Below, piece after piece: positions 26,393-35,285 of a DNA stretch of 64,000 nt (position 1 is the stretch's first letter; each line of letters starts with the position of its first letter). Location of the stretch: positions 228,841 to 292,840 of the forward strand of contig JAAZZG010000002.1 of the NCBI GenBank assembly GCA_014237715.1, read 5' to 3'. Both the position numbers and the translations under genes were made by a program. The stretch comes from Acidimicrobiales bacterium (GTDB taxonomy: Bacteria > Actinomycetota > Acidimicrobiia > Acidimicrobiales > MedAcidi-G1). The notes below the pieces were generated by a model. That model saw only the letters and a list, made by a program, of their open reading frames with translations, was not told the origin of the DNA and ran no database searches.

Positions 26393-27471
26393 ATACCGGT
26401 GAGCAACTCGAACAACATCGACGAGGAATCACCACAGGTGGCGATCGTCCAGTCACGGAGGCGTGCGCCTGCCGCGTCCACCTCGTCCATGTCTGCCTCG
26501 AGGTCCGCCGCGATACGGGCCATCATCCCCAGGAAGGCCGCCATCCGTGCCTCGTTCGCTGCGGAATTGGCAGCTGGGTCGTCCTCGGTAGCTTCAGCCA
26601 GTTCCTCGAGAGCCTCAGCCATGAGGGTCCCGATCCGGCCGGTGGTCTCTCGTACCAGTTTGGCGTCACCCCGCAGATCCGGGGGGACCTCGTCGACCAG
26701 CCAGGCAAAGACCTCGTCGGTCACCCGGAAGACGCCTACCAGTGCGAACGGATCCGGCTCGGCCCCCGGCTCCGGCTCCATCTCCATGAGGGTGGCCATC
26801 ATCAGCCCGAGGTGTTCGGCCAGGCCGGCACAAACCGCCGGGGCATCGGTCGATATGCCCAACATGGCCTCGGTCGAGCATCGAATCATGTTGGCCATCA
26901 CCGGAGTGTCCAACAAAAGGTCCATGGCCTCGTCGTCGTCGAGGTTCACCACACCGGTCTCGAACCGCTCCTCTAGGTAGGGAACGAGGTCGTCGGCCGT
27001 AACCCCCTCGAGCATGCACTCGGGTTCGATGGGTGGTGCATCGGGGTCGGCGGCGAGCGACTGGCCGATACCCAGTCCCACCACGGCGACCACTAGGTCA
27101 CAGTCCCGAAGGGCGGCCACCGCTAGGGACGCCTGGTCGGGACGGGGACCGTTGCGGGTCAGGGCCACCACCTCAGCCGGATCCACCTCGACCAGCAGAC
27201 GGTCGGCCACGCACCCCAGGTCGGCCTCGGTAAGACCCTCGAGGATCGGTGCGGCGGCCGCCACGTCGGACACGAACCCGCTACGGGCGTCGTCCGACGA
27301 GACCGTGGTGGTCGACACCGACAGCATCGTGGTCGAGACCGCCTCGGTGATCCCGGGGTCGGCATCGGTCGCGGTCGCACCGCCGTGAGTGGTACCCGAA
27401 CCACAGGCTGAGATCACGAACACCGCGCTGAACAGGAGACCGGCTAGCGCCGATCGTGGATTGATCGTCAT
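26383..27471 (-). CDS. Putative lipoprotein, acidic helical
   Basis: 362 residues from ATG 27471, chosen because it begins a signal peptide with lipobox (LLFSAVFVISACGSG), cleaved near residue 23. A Thr/Ser-rich segment follows, then a long acidic, Leu/Ala-rich domain (EGLTEADLGCVADRLLVEVDPAEVV) with about seven scattered cysteines that could form disulfides. No enzyme motif recognised. It lies between lysC (upstream) and a second lipoprotein (downstream, overlapping by 10 bases), so the pair may be co-transcribed with lysC. Confidence 0.72.
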   Translation of the reverse strand: MTINPRSALAGLLFSAVFVISACGSGTTHGGATATDADPGITEAVSTTMLSVSTTTVSSDDARSGFVSDVAAAAPILEGLTEADLGCVADRLLVEVDPAEVVALTRNGPRPDQASLAVAALRDCDLVVAVVGLGIGQSLAADPDAPPIEPECMLEGVTADDLVPYLEERFETGVVNLDDDEAMDLLLDTPVMANMIRCSTEAMLGISTDAPAVCAGLAEHLGLMMATLMEMEPEPGAEPDPFALVGVFRVTDEVFAWLVDEVPPDLRGDAKLVRETTGRIGTLMAEALEELAEATEDDPAANSAANEARMAAFLGMMARIAADLEADMDEVDAAGARLRDWTIATCGDSSSMLFELLTGMWG

Positions 27472-27550
27472 GGGAACGCCTTCAAGATCGTGTGTGCACC
27501 GGGGAAGGTGATCGCCCATTAGGTGAACGGAGGGATCGGAGAAACGGGAC

Positions 27551-28768
27551 TCAGGCCTCAGCCAGGCCGAAGGCATCGTGGAGGGTCCGCACCGCGTCCT
27601 CCACCCGCTCGCCGTCGACCACACAGCTGACGCGGATGGCCGACGTCGAGATCATCTGAATGTTCACTTCGGCGGCTGCCAACGTCTCAAACATGGTGGC
27701 GGCCACGCCGGGGTTGGACCGCATGCCGGCACCCACCACGCTCACCCGGGCGATCGAGTCGTCCGACGTCACGCCGCCCGCCCCGACCTCGGTAGCCAGA
27801 CGCTTCGTATGTTCCATGGCCCGCGCCAGATCGGCGTGGGGCACGGTGAACGAGATGTCGGTCACGCCCTGAGCGGACACGTTCTGCACGATCATGTCCA
27901 CGTTCACCTCGAGGTCGGCCAGCGCACGGAACACCGTGGCTGCCACCCCGGGCTGATCGGGCACGCCGGCCAATGTCATCTTGGCCTCAGACGTGTCGTG
28001 GGTGACCGCCGAGACGATGGCCTGTTCCATGTCGGGTACCTCCTCGTCGACCCACGTCCCCTCCTGCCAGGTGAAGGCGGAACGGACGTGGAGGCGCACC
28101 CCGTGGGTGCGTGCGTATTCAACCGACCGCATGGCCGGCTTGGGACAACCTGTCGCCGTCATCTCCAGCAACTCGTCATACGAGATGGCGGACATGCGTC
28201 GAGCCGTGGGCACGACCCGGGGATCGGTGGTGAACACCCCGGTCACGTCGGTGTAGAGCTCACAGGCATCAGCGCCTAGGGCGTGGGCGATGGCCACTGC
28301 CGTCGTGTCGGATCCGCCACGACCCAGAAAGGTCACGTCGTTGTCGGTCGACACGCCCTGAGACCCACCGAGCACCGGCACCCGGCCGGCATCCAGCGAC
28401 GCACGGACACGATCGGGCCGGACATCGACGATCTTGGCGTTCTGATGGTTGGTGTCGGTCAGGAAGCCAGCCTGGCTGCCGGTGAACGACTCGGAGTCCA
28501 CCCCGATGTGGTGCAGGGCCATGCACACGAGCGCCATGGCCTTGCGTTCACCGGCCGTGATGAGCATGTCCATCTCACGGCCCGGGTGGACAACCGACAC
28601 CTCGCCGGCCAGCCGCAGCAACTCGTCGGTCTCCTTGCCCATGGCCGAGACCACGAGGACCACCTGGTCGCCACGCCGCACGGTGCGGGCAACGTGATCG
28701 GCCACCTCGCGCATGCGATCCGCATCCGCGACCGAGGTGCCTCCGAACTTCTGGACGATGAGTGCCAC
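27551..28768 (-). CDS. lysC: Aspartokinase
   Basis: Phosphorylates aspartate to start the lysine/threonine/methionine pathway. 405 residues from GTG 28768, chosen because the family N-terminus (ALIVQKFGGTSVADADRM) begins there. Kinase motifs: KFGGTSV, DMLITAGERKAMALVCMALHHIG, GSQAGFLTDTNHQNAKI, GRGGSDTTAVAIAHALGA and ELYTDVTGVFTTDPRVV. Two C-terminal ACT domains (about 265-340 and 345-405) predict allosteric feedback by lysine and/or threonine. It is divergent from a cyclophilin gene. asd is separated from it by two lipoprotein genes. Confidence 0.95.
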   Translation of the reverse strand: MALIVQKFGGTSVADADRMREVADHVARTVRRGDQVVLVVSAMGKETDELLRLAGEVSVVHPGREMDMLITAGERKAMALVCMALHHIGVDSESFTGSQAGFLTDTNHQNAKIVDVRPDRVRASLDAGRVPVLGGSQGVSTDNDVTFLGRGGSDTTAVAIAHALGADACELYTDVTGVFTTDPRVVPTARRMSAISYDELLEMTATGCPKPAMRSVEYARTHGVRLHVRSAFTWQEGTWVDEEVPDMEQAIVSAVTHDTSEAKMTLAGVPDQPGVAATVFRALADLEVNVDMIVQNVSAQGVTDISFTVPHADLARAMEHTKRLATEVGAGGVTSDDSIARVSVVGAGMRSNPGVAATMFETLAAAEVNIQMISTSAIRVSCVVDGERVEDAVRTLHDAFGLAEA

Positions 28769-28872
28769 GGGGCTCCACGCTACCGGCGCCCCATGCGCCG
28801 TCTGTTGCAGGTTCCCGGAGGGCACCGGTCCGATCGACCCGCTCCCAGCCTCCGTCGGTAGGGTGCCGATCC

Positions 28873-29661
28873 ATGGTCCAGAAGTCCCGACGTTCCAGCT
28901 CCCGAGGTTCTGGGCAGCAGCGCTCGACCACCGTCCGGGTGGTGGCCGGCGTGCTGGCCCTGATGATGGTGGGCAGCCTGGCTTTCGTCGTCGTGGGCAC
29001 CGCCGGATCAGGGGGCGACGACCTGGCGACCCTGCCGGTTCCCGACGACTGCCCGGCAGACGACAAGTCCGACGCCCCACGACTGGCGTTCACCAGCCGC
29101 CCCTCCTGGTGTCTGTCCCCCGGTGTCTCCTACACCGCGGTCTTCGACACCACCGAGGGTGAGATCCGGGTCGCCCTGGACAAGGCCCGTACCCCGGAGA
29201 CGGTCAACAACTTCGTGGTCCTGACCCGGTTCGGGTACTACGACGCCACGATGCTGTTCCGGTTCGACCCGTCGATCGACATCATCCAGGGCGGCGCACC
29301 GACCACCAATGACTGGTCCGACAGGGGCCCCGGCTACACCATCCCCGATGAGGGCGGCGAATACCTGGCCACCACCTCGGGTCAGCTCTTGGGCCCGTTC
29401 ACCTACCAGGCCGGCGACCTGGTGATGGCCCGCTCGGCCGGCCCTGACAGCTCGGGCGCCCAGTTCTTCTTCGCCACCGGATCCCGGACGTCGCTGCTGG
29501 ACGCCCAGGGCACCTACATCGTCTTCGGCCACGCCGATGAGGCCGGCACGGCAGTGCTACAGGCGATGATGGGCCTCTATGAGGTGGACGAGACCTCGCA
29601 GTACGGCGGTGGCCCGAGTCGGGACGTGGTCGTCCGCTCGGTCACCATCGAAGCCGACTGA
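28873..29661 (+). CDS. Membrane-anchored cyclophilin-type peptidyl-prolyl isomerase
   Basis: 262 residues from ATG 28873. A basic N-terminus (QKSRRSSSRGSGQQRS) and one hydrophobic helix (VVAGVLALMMVGSLAFVVVG) form a signal anchor, so the enzyme probably faces outside. The cyclophilin domain starts at about residue 70 (AVFDTTEGEIRVALDKARTPETVNNFVVL) with YYDATMLFRF, the active region GPGYTIPDEGG, QAGDLVMARSAGPDSSGAQFF and IVFGHADEAGT. It catalyses proline cis/trans isomerisation to help extracytoplasmic folding. Followed, 36 bases later, by aat. Confidence 0.92.
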   Translation: MVQKSRRSSSRGSGQQRSTTVRVVAGVLALMMVGSLAFVVVGTAGSGGDDLATLPVPDDCPADDKSDAPRLAFTSRPSWCLSPGVSYTAVFDTTEGEIRVALDKARTPETVNNFVVLTRFGYYDATMLFRFDPSIDIIQGGAPTTNDWSDRGPGYTIPDEGGEYLATTSGQLLGPFTYQAGDLVMARSAGPDSSGAQFFFATGSRTSLLDAQGTYIVFGHADEAGTAVLQAMMGLYEVDETSQYGGGPSRDVVVRSVTIEAD

Positions 29662-29697
29662 CCGGCCCGACCCCACCCGACACTACGAGGCCGGATC

Positions 29698-30390
29698 GTG
29701 CCGATGCCCGGAACGCGTCCGCCCGTCGAGCCGCCTGCCAGTACCTGGACGTTCCCCCGGGCCGATACGGCTGATGAGAACGGGGTGGTCGGCGTGGGTG
29801 CCGACGTCGACCCCGGCACCCTGCTGACGGCCTACCGGTCGGGCCTGTTTCCCATGCCCGTGGAACCGGGTGGCCCCATGGCCTGGTGGTCGCCCGATCC
29901 CCGGGGCGTGCTCGAGATCAACGACCTGCGGGTGTCCCGATCGCTGAGGCGTTCGCTAGACCGCTACGAGGTGCGTGTCGACACGGTGTTCGCCGACGTG
30001 GTGGTGGCGTGCGCTGATCCGACACGCGACCGGGGCTGGATCGACGAACGCATCGCTGGGGCCTACACCGAGCTCCACCGTCTGGGCTGGGCTCACTCGG
30101 TCGAGGCCTGGGACGACCACGGCCTGGCCGGTGGGCTCTACGGGGTGGCCGTCGGCGGCCTATTCGCCGGCGAGTCGATGTTCCACCGACGCACCGACGC
30201 CTCCAAGGTCGCCCTGCACCACCTCGTCGAACTCATGGGAACCGAAACCCATCGCCTGATCGACGTGCAGTGGTGCACGCCGCACTTGGCACGAATGGGG
30301 GCCGGCGAGATGGACAGGGATCACTACCTGGAACGGCTCGCCGACCTGGTCACCGTTCCCGGCCCTCGCTGGCCGGGTGAACCGGTCTAG
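29698..30390 (+). CDS. aat: Leucyl/phenylalanyl-tRNA--protein transferase
   Basis: Attaches Leu or Phe from charged tRNA to proteins with N-terminal Lys or Arg, marking them for ClpS-ClpAP degradation (N-end rule). 230 residues from GTG 29698; an ATG at 29704 is also possible. Diagnostic segments: GADVDPGTLLTAYRSGLFPM, AWWSPDPRGVLEINDLRVS, AYTELHRLGWAHSVEAWDDH, GGLYGVAVGGLFAGESMF, ALHHLVELM and LIDVQWCTPHLARMGA. Convergent with the AccE gene, overlapping it by four bases. clpS/clpA are not in the window. Confidence 0.95.
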   Translation: MPMPGTRPPVEPPASTWTFPRADTADENGVVGVGADVDPGTLLTAYRSGLFPMPVEPGGPMAWWSPDPRGVLEINDLRVSRSLRRSLDRYEVRVDTVFADVVVACADPTRDRGWIDERIAGAYTELHRLGWAHSVEAWDDHGLAGGLYGVAVGGLFAGESMFHRRTDASKVALHHLVELMGTETHRLIDVQWCTPHLARMGAGEMDRDHYLERLADLVTVPGPRWPGEPV

Positions 30391-30608
30391 GAGCCCAGCC
30401 CGGTACGGGACCGACGAATCGGCAAGTCGCCAGCTCGCCACCACCGACCCGAGAAGCGCCAGACCCCGGGATCGGGCGGCGTTCGCGCATCGACAGCCGA
30501 CTTCGGCCACAGCGCCTTGACGGCCACCAGGATGGCCGCCAACTCCTGGGGGGTCGCACCCTCCGCGGTAACCCGGATGCCTGACTGCCCGGACTGCTCA
30601 GATTCCAT
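30387..30608 (-). CDS. Acyl-CoA carboxylase epsilon subunit
   Basis: 73 residues from ATG 30608. Small AccE/PccE family: the core motif VTAEGATPQELAAILVAVKAL followed by a Trp-rich tail (VWRFSGRWWRAGDL). The epsilon subunit binds the beta carboxyltransferase in actinobacterial acyl-CoA carboxylases. It lies 24 bases downstream of the beta subunit gene, in the same direction, the usual arrangement. Overlaps the end of aat by four bases on the opposite strand. Confidence 0.88.
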   Translation of the reverse strand: MESEQSGQSGIRVTAEGATPQELAAILVAVKALWPKSAVDARTPPDPGVWRFSGRWWRAGDLPIRRSRTGLGS

Positions 30609-30632
30609 GACCTATTCCCCGATCGCCGCCCG

Positions 30633-32189
30633 TTAGAGGGGCACGTTTCCGTGCTTGCGGCGAGGGGACTCCTCCTGTTTGGTCACCAGCATCCGGAGTC
30701 CGGCCACCAGCTTGACCCGGGTGTCGGCCGGGTCGATCACGTCGTCTACGTAACCCCGTTCCGCGGCCACGTACGGGTTGGCGAACTTCTCCGTGTACTC
30801 GTCGATGAGCTCAGCCCGGCGGGCGTCGGGGTCGGCGGCATCCTGGAGTTCCCGGCGGTGGACGATCTCCACGGCTCCCTGCGGGCCCATGACAGCCAGC
30901 TCGGCAGTCGGCCAGGCCAGCGACAGGTCCGAACCCACAGACTTGGAGTCCATGACCACGTAGGCACCGCCGTAGGCCTTGCGGGTGATGACCTGGATGC
31001 GGGGCACGGTGGCCTCGCAGTAGGCGTAGAGCAGCTTGGCCCCATGGCGGATGATCCCGCCGTACTCCTGATCGACCCCGGGGAGGAAGCCGGGTACGTC
31101 CACGAAGGTGATGATCGGCACGTTGAACGCGTCACACGTGCGAACGAATCGGGCCGCCTTCTCCGAGGCCTCGATATCGAGCACCCCGGCGAAATGCATG
31201 GGCTGGTTGCCCACCACGCCGACGCTGCGGCCGTCGAGCCGCCCGAAGCCGCACACGATGTTGCCGGCCCATGCCGAGTGGTACTCGAGGAAGTGGCCGT
31301 CGTCGAGCACCGTCTCGATGACGGTCCGCATGTCATAGGGGACGTTGGCGCTGTCCGGCATGAGGTCATTCAGCTCGGGACACAGGCGGTCGCCGGGGTC
31401 ATTGGTCTCGACGAGCGGGGCCTCCTCGAGGTTATTGGACGGCAGCTGGGCCAGCAGGGCCTTGACCTCGTCGAGCACCTCATGTTCGTCTTCGCACACG
31501 AAGGTGGCCACGCCGGACTTCGTCGAGTGACTGCCGGCACCCCCAAGTTCCTCGAGGGTGACCTCCTCGCCGGTGACCGTCTTGACCACGTCTGGACCAG
31601 TGATGAACATGTGCGACTTCTCACGGACCATGAAGATGAAGTCGGTCATGGCCGGGCTGTACACGGCTCCTCCGGCGCACGGGCCGAGGATCACGCTGAT
31701 CTGCGGGATGACCCCCGAGGCTTGGACGTTTCGCCAGAAGATCCCGCCGTAGCCGTCGAGGCTGACCACGCCCTCCTGGATACGGGCCCCGGCCCCGTCG
31801 TTGAGGCCCACGAACGGCGCGCCGACACTGAGTGCCAGGTCCATGACCTTGTGGATCTTCTCGGCGAACACCTCGCCGAGCGCCCCGCCAAACACCGTAA
31901 AATCCTGGGAGAACAGGAAGACCTTGCGGCCGTCGATGGTGCCCCATCCGGTTATCACCCCATCGGTGTAGGGCCGCTCCTCGATGCCGCTCTCGTGCGC
32001 CCGATGGCGGGCCAGCATGTCGAGTTCGTGGAAGGACCCCGGGTCAAGCAGGTACTCGATCCGCTCGCGGGCCAGCATCTTGCCCTTGTCGTGCTGGCGC
32101 TGAACGGCACGCTCGGGGCCGGCGTGGATCGCCGACTCGCGGCGTTCGTTCAAACCGTCGAGGCGTTCGGACATCGTGTGATCGGCCAT
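30633..32189 (-). CDS. pccB: Propionyl-CoA carboxylase beta chain (carboxyltransferase)
   Basis: Transfers carboxyl from carboxybiotin to propionyl-CoA or related acyl-CoA. 518 residues from ATG 32189, usual length. Carboxyltransferase motifs: [79 protein letters not shown] and, in the C-terminal half, [24 protein letters not shown] with [22 protein letters not shown], the oxyanion-hole glycines. Followed by accE. A biotin-carboxylase/BCCP alpha subunit is not in the window. A methylmalonyl-CoA epimerase gene 2 kb away supports propionyl-CoA metabolism. Confidence 0.93.
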   Translation of the reverse strand: MADHTMSERLDGLNERRESAIHAGPERAVQRQHDKGKMLARERIEYLLDPGSFHELDMLARHRAHESGIEERPYTDGVITGWGTIDGRKVFLFSQDFTVFGGALGEVFAEKIHKVMDLALSVGAPFVGLNDGAGARIQEGVVSLDGYGGIFWRNVQASGVIPQISVILGPCAGGAVYSPAMTDFIFMVREKSHMFITGPDVVKTVTGEEVTLEELGGAGSHSTKSGVATFVCEDEHEVLDEVKALLAQLPSNNLEEAPLVETNDPGDRLCPELNDLMPDSANVPYDMRTVIETVLDDGHFLEYHSAWAGNIVCGFGRLDGRSVGVVGNQPMHFAGVLDIEASEKAARFVRTCDAFNVPIITFVDVPGFLPGVDQEYGGIIRHGAKLLYAYCEATVPRIQVITRKAYGGAYVVMDSKSVGSDLSLAWPTAELAVMGPQGAVEIVHRRELQDAADPDARRAELIDEYTEKFANPYVAAERGYVDDVIDPADTRVKLVAGLRMLVTKQEESPRRKHGNVPL

Positions 32190-32250
32190 GGTCGCCACAG
32201 GGTACAGAACGCGGTCGTCCCATCCGAAAGTAGACCAGTACGGTCCGACC

Positions 32251-32856
32251 ATGGCCCTCGACAATGACGCCACAACGACAACCGGTAGGCCCGCATCTGG
32301 GAGACGAGCCCTCGGCGTGTTCTGCGGTTCCCGTTCCGGCACCGACAACTCGGCGCCCGACCTCGCCCGCGAGCTGGGGGAGGCCATGGCCGCAACCGGA
32401 ATCGACCTCGTCTACGGGGGTGCGGGGATCGGGGTGATGGGTGCGGTGGCCGACGCCGTGTTGGATGCCGGTGGCCGGGTCATCGGCGTCATCCCGTCGG
32501 GCCTGTTCGGCCATGAGATGCCCCATCATCGCCTCACCGAGCGCATCGAGGTGGCGGACATGCACGAGCGGAAGCGCATCATGTACGCCCGATCCGACGC
32601 GTTCTGCTGCCTGCCCGGCGGGTACGGCACCCTCGAGGAGTTGTTCGAAGCAGCCACATGGACCCAGCTGGGCCTTCACGATCGGCACAAGCCAGTCGCC
32701 CTGTTGGACGGAGGCGCACCCGGATCACCCGGCTACTGGTCCCTCCTCGAGGCGTTCCTGGACGCCATGGTGGATGCGGGTTACGCAAAGCCTGAGAACC
32801 GCGACATCGTCAAGCGGGTGGAAACGGTGGCTGAGGTTCTCTCGCTGCTGGACTGA
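32251..32856 (+). CDS. LOG family nucleotide-5'-monophosphate phosphoribohydrolase
   Basis: 201 residues from ATG 32251; upstream in-frame starts lack support. Lysine-decarboxylase-like (LOG) Rossmann fold: [38 protein letters not shown], the [27 protein letters not shown] segment with the family motif PGGxGTxxE at about 124-132. Such enzymes release the base from nucleoside monophosphates; plant-like homologues make cytokinins. The bacterial role here is unknown. Divergent from pccB, so it may share a promoter region of about 60 bases. Confidence 0.9.
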   Translation: MALDNDATTTTGRPASGRRALGVFCGSRSGTDNSAPDLARELGEAMAATGIDLVYGGAGIGVMGAVADAVLDAGGRVIGVIPSGLFGHEMPHHRLTERIEVADMHERKRIMYARSDAFCCLPGGYGTLEELFEAATWTQLGLHDRHKPVALLDGGAPGSPGYWSLLEAFLDAMVDAGYAKPENRDIVKRVETVAEVLSLLD

Positions 32857-32897
32857 GACGGGTGCTGGCTGGGCTCGACTAAACCAGTTGCTACTGG

Positions 32898-33800
32898 TCA
32901 GGTGCGTTCGGCGGCCAGCCGACGAGCCCGCTCGGCAATACGGGGGGCGTCAATGTGGGCGCACACCGCCTCAAGGTGGTCGGCCGGGCCGGTCCACCGG
33001 AGATCCTCCACGTCGGCCATGACCGGGGCGTCGAGGTCCAAGGTGGCCAGGTGCCGGTAGAGCTCGGCGTCATCGCGCCGCTCGACCAACGTGGCGGCCA
33101 ACTTGGCGGCGCTCCGCACCGTGACATCCCAGTCCTCGGCGTCGGAAGGAATCGATTCGAGGTGGCCGTACCGGGCCAGCACTACCGACGAGGACTTGGC
33201 ACCCCAGCCAGGAAGACCGGGGATCCCGTCGGCGGTATCGCCGACCAGGGCCAGCCAGTCGGGTATGGAGGTCGGTTCGACGCCGAACTTTTCGACGATG
33301 CCCGCCCGGTCGTAGAGGACCTCCCGTCGACGGTCCAGTTGGGCAATGCCCGCCGCATCGTCAACCACCTGGGCGAGGTCCTTGTCCGGCGTGCAGATGT
33401 GCACAGCACTGACGCGGGGGTCGGCGCCGGCCCGTACCGCCGCGGCACCCATGGCGTCGTCTGCCTCGTGGGCCACCATGGCGAAGACGGTGAAGCCCGC
33501 CGCCTCCAGCACAGCCTCCAGCAGCGGGAACTGGGCAAACAGCTCGGGAGGCGTTCCCTCGCCCGTCTTGTAGCCGTCGAACAGGTCGTTGCGGAACGAC
33601 TCGACCACCCGGTCGGTCGCCACTCCCACGTGAGTGGCGCCGTCAGCCAGCAGACCGAGCATCGATCCCAGCACCCCCCGGGTGGCCGCTACCTCGACGC
33701 CCTCAGTCGTCACGTGGGACGGCACGGCGAAGTGGTACCGAAAGAGCTCGTAGGTGCCGTCTACGAGATGGACGACCGGGATGCGGCCGGGATTGTTCAC
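32898..33800 (-). CDS. 5'-3' exonuclease (flap-endonuclease-like)
   Basis: 300 residues from ATG 33800. Free-standing version of the PolA N-terminal 5' nuclease. Acidic metal-binding sites: HLVDGTYELFRYHF, DRVVESFRNDLFDGYKTGEG, AHEADDAMGAAAV, CTPDKDLAQVVDD and VGDTADGIPGLPGWGAKSS (helix-hairpin-helix). It degrades flaps or RNA-containing DNA ends, or acts as a structure-specific nuclease. Convergent with the LOG gene and 16 bases downstream of the epimerase gene, in the same direction. Confidence 0.92.
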   Translation of the reverse strand: MNNPGRIPVVHLVDGTYELFRYHFAVPSHVTTEGVEVAATRGVLGSMLGLLADGATHVGVATDRVVESFRNDLFDGYKTGEGTPPELFAQFPLLEAVLEAAGFTVFAMVAHEADDAMGAAAVRAGADPRVSAVHICTPDKDLAQVVDDAAGIAQLDRRREVLYDRAGIVEKFGVEPTSIPDWLALVGDTADGIPGLPGWGAKSSSVVLARYGHLESIPSDAEDWDVTVRSAAKLAATLVERRDDAELYRHLATLDLDAPVMADVEDLRWTGPADHLEAVCAHIDAPRIAERARRLAAERT

Positions 33801-33816
33801 CGTCGCCCCCCTACTC

Positions 33817-34224
33817 CTAAATCCGTTCCTGGACCAGTTCGATCAGGGTGCCGAACGATCCCTTGGGATGGACGAAGGCCACCGTCGTTCCTCGGGACCC
33901 CGGTCGGGGTTCAGGATCGATTGCGCGGCCGCCGGCGGCCACGATGGCAGCCAACGCCTCGGCGCAGTCGTCCACCCGGTAGCCGACGTGGTGGATGCCC
34001 TCGCCCCGCTTGGCCAGGAAGGTGGTGATGGCCGAGCCGGGTCGGGTCCCGGTGGTCAGCTGGAGATAGGACTCGCCGATCTTGAGGAGGGCCTCCTCGA
34101 CACCATCGAGCTCGACCACCTCCCGGTGGTGGACCTCGGCGCCGAAGGCCCGCTGGTGGTAGTCGATGGCCGCCTCAAGGTCGTGGACGGCAATGGCCAC
34201 ATGGTCGATCTGGGTTAGCAGCAT
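33817..34224 (-). CDS. mce: Methylmalonyl-CoA epimerase
   Basis: Interconverts (S)- and (R)-methylmalonyl-CoA, joining propionyl-CoA carboxylase to methylmalonyl-CoA mutase. 135 residues from ATG 34224, which has AGGAG 7 bases upstream. VOC-fold repeats: MLLTQIDHVAIAVHDLEAAI, AEVHHREVVELDGVEEALLKIGESYLQL, then GIHHVGYRVDDCAEALAAI and SRGTTVAFVHPKGSFGTLIELVQ, with metal ligands His in the DHVAIAV and HHVGYRV motifs and Glu in IELVQ. Length suits the family. A propionyl-CoA carboxylase beta gene lies 1.6 kb away. Confidence 0.92.
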   Translation of the reverse strand: MLLTQIDHVAIAVHDLEAAIDYHQRAFGAEVHHREVVELDGVEEALLKIGESYLQLTTGTRPGSAITTFLAKRGEGIHHVGYRVDDCAEALAAIVAAGGRAIDPEPRPGSRGTTVAFVHPKGSFGTLIELVQERI

Positions 34225-34663
34225 GAGGTGTCTCCTGTCTGGTTCGGTTTCCGGTTCGCCCTCCGGCGCCGAGGGTCGAAAGAGAAGCCCCGACCGTGGC
34301 AATCCACAGCACCGTGCTCCGCCCTGTGGACAGAACTGTGGATAACTTCCCCCTCTCGGCGACCGGGCCTCGGAACCCTCCGATGGGCCCCGATCTGGCT
34401 GTTTTGTGACGATTTGCGAGGCATTTTGGCCTGACTTGTCACAATCTTGTCAATGTTGTAACGTAACTGCAATAGTTGGGAACCACCCCTCCACCCAACT
34501 CGGAGACGGCCCCTCGGCGTGGCGAAAGCCCCCGGGGGGGCGTTTCCATGTCGAAGGCCGTATGTGGGCTCCGTCATCCACTAGGTGTCCACAGGGCATC
34601 CAATCGGGGATCTGATGCTGCGTCGACTGGGCCAGATAACCGGATTCACGGCACGACACCGGC
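34225..34663. other. 439-base intergenic region with DnaA-box-like sites
   Basis: No convincing gene here; open frames on either strand are Arg/Pro/Ser-rich. It holds tgtggataa at 34331-34339 (perfect DnaA box complement) and tgtggacag at 34315-34323, plus gtgtccacag at 34586-34595, and an AT-richer stretch 34400-34490 with TTGACA-like and TGTAAC-like hexamers. A GC hairpin-like stretch is at about 34522-34545. Two boxes in a row are more than expected by chance but far from a full origin; dnaA and dnaN are not here. Confidence 0.4.
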
Positions 34664-35266
34664 TCAAACCCCGTCCAGCCGACGACGACCCTCGAGCGCC
34701 CGACCCAGTGTGAGCTCGTCGGCGTACTCCAGATCGCCCCCCACCGGCAGCCCACTGGCGATCTTGGTGACCACCAAGCCCAATGGCCCCACGAGGCGGG
34801 CCAGGTACATGGCGGTGGCCTCCCCTTCGATGTTCGGGTTGGTGGCCAGGATCACCTCAGCCACGCCCTCGGGGTCCAGTCGGGCCAGCAGTTCCCGGAT
34901 CCGGAGTTGGTCGGGGCCGATCCCCTCGATGGGGCTGATGGCTCCGCCGAGCACGTGGTAACGACCACCGAACTCGCCGGTTCGTTCCACGGCAACGATG
35001 TCCCGAGGCTCCTCGACCACGCACAGGATCGATCCGTCGCGGCGATCGTCCGCACATACCGGACAGAGTTCAGCCTCAGCGATGTTGAAGCACCGATCAC
35101 AGAATCGCACCCGATCCTTCATCTCGTCGATGGCCACCGTGAGTCGGGTGGTGTCCTCGACCGAGAGCTTCATCAGGTGGAAGGCCAGACGTTGGGCCGA
35201 CTTGGGCCCGACGCCGGGCAGACGTCCCAACTCGTCGATCACCGCCTGGACGGCATCTGCGTACAC
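34664..35266 (-). CDS. recR: Recombination protein RecR
   Basis: Binds DNA ends and loads RecA in gap repair with RecF/RecO. 200 residues from GTG 35266, which gives the family start [31 protein letters not shown] (HhH). The zinc finger [22 protein letters not shown] (C4) and the Toprim segment [38 protein letters not shown] follow, ending in [23 protein letters not shown]. Follows dnaX by 19 bases. The small ybaB gene often found between dnaX and recR is absent. Confidence 0.95.
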   Translation of the reverse strand: MYADAVQAVIDELGRLPGVGPKSAQRLAFHLMKLSVEDTTRLTVAIDEMKDRVRFCDRCFNIAEAELCPVCADDRRDGSILCVVEEPRDIVAVERTGEFGGRYHVLGGAISPIEGIGPDQLRIRELLARLDPEGVAEVILATNPNIEGEATAMYLARLVGPLGLVVTKIASGLPVGGDLEYADELTLGRALEGRRRLDGV

Positions 35267-35285
35267 CTCGACGACCCCGGTCCGG

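Noticed and set aside
34450..34755. Minus-strand frame upstream of recR with a GFEP-like peptide.
   Set aside because: Frame is Arg/Trp/Ser-rich, crosses into recR and lacks any homologous feel; typical shadow of a non-coding region.
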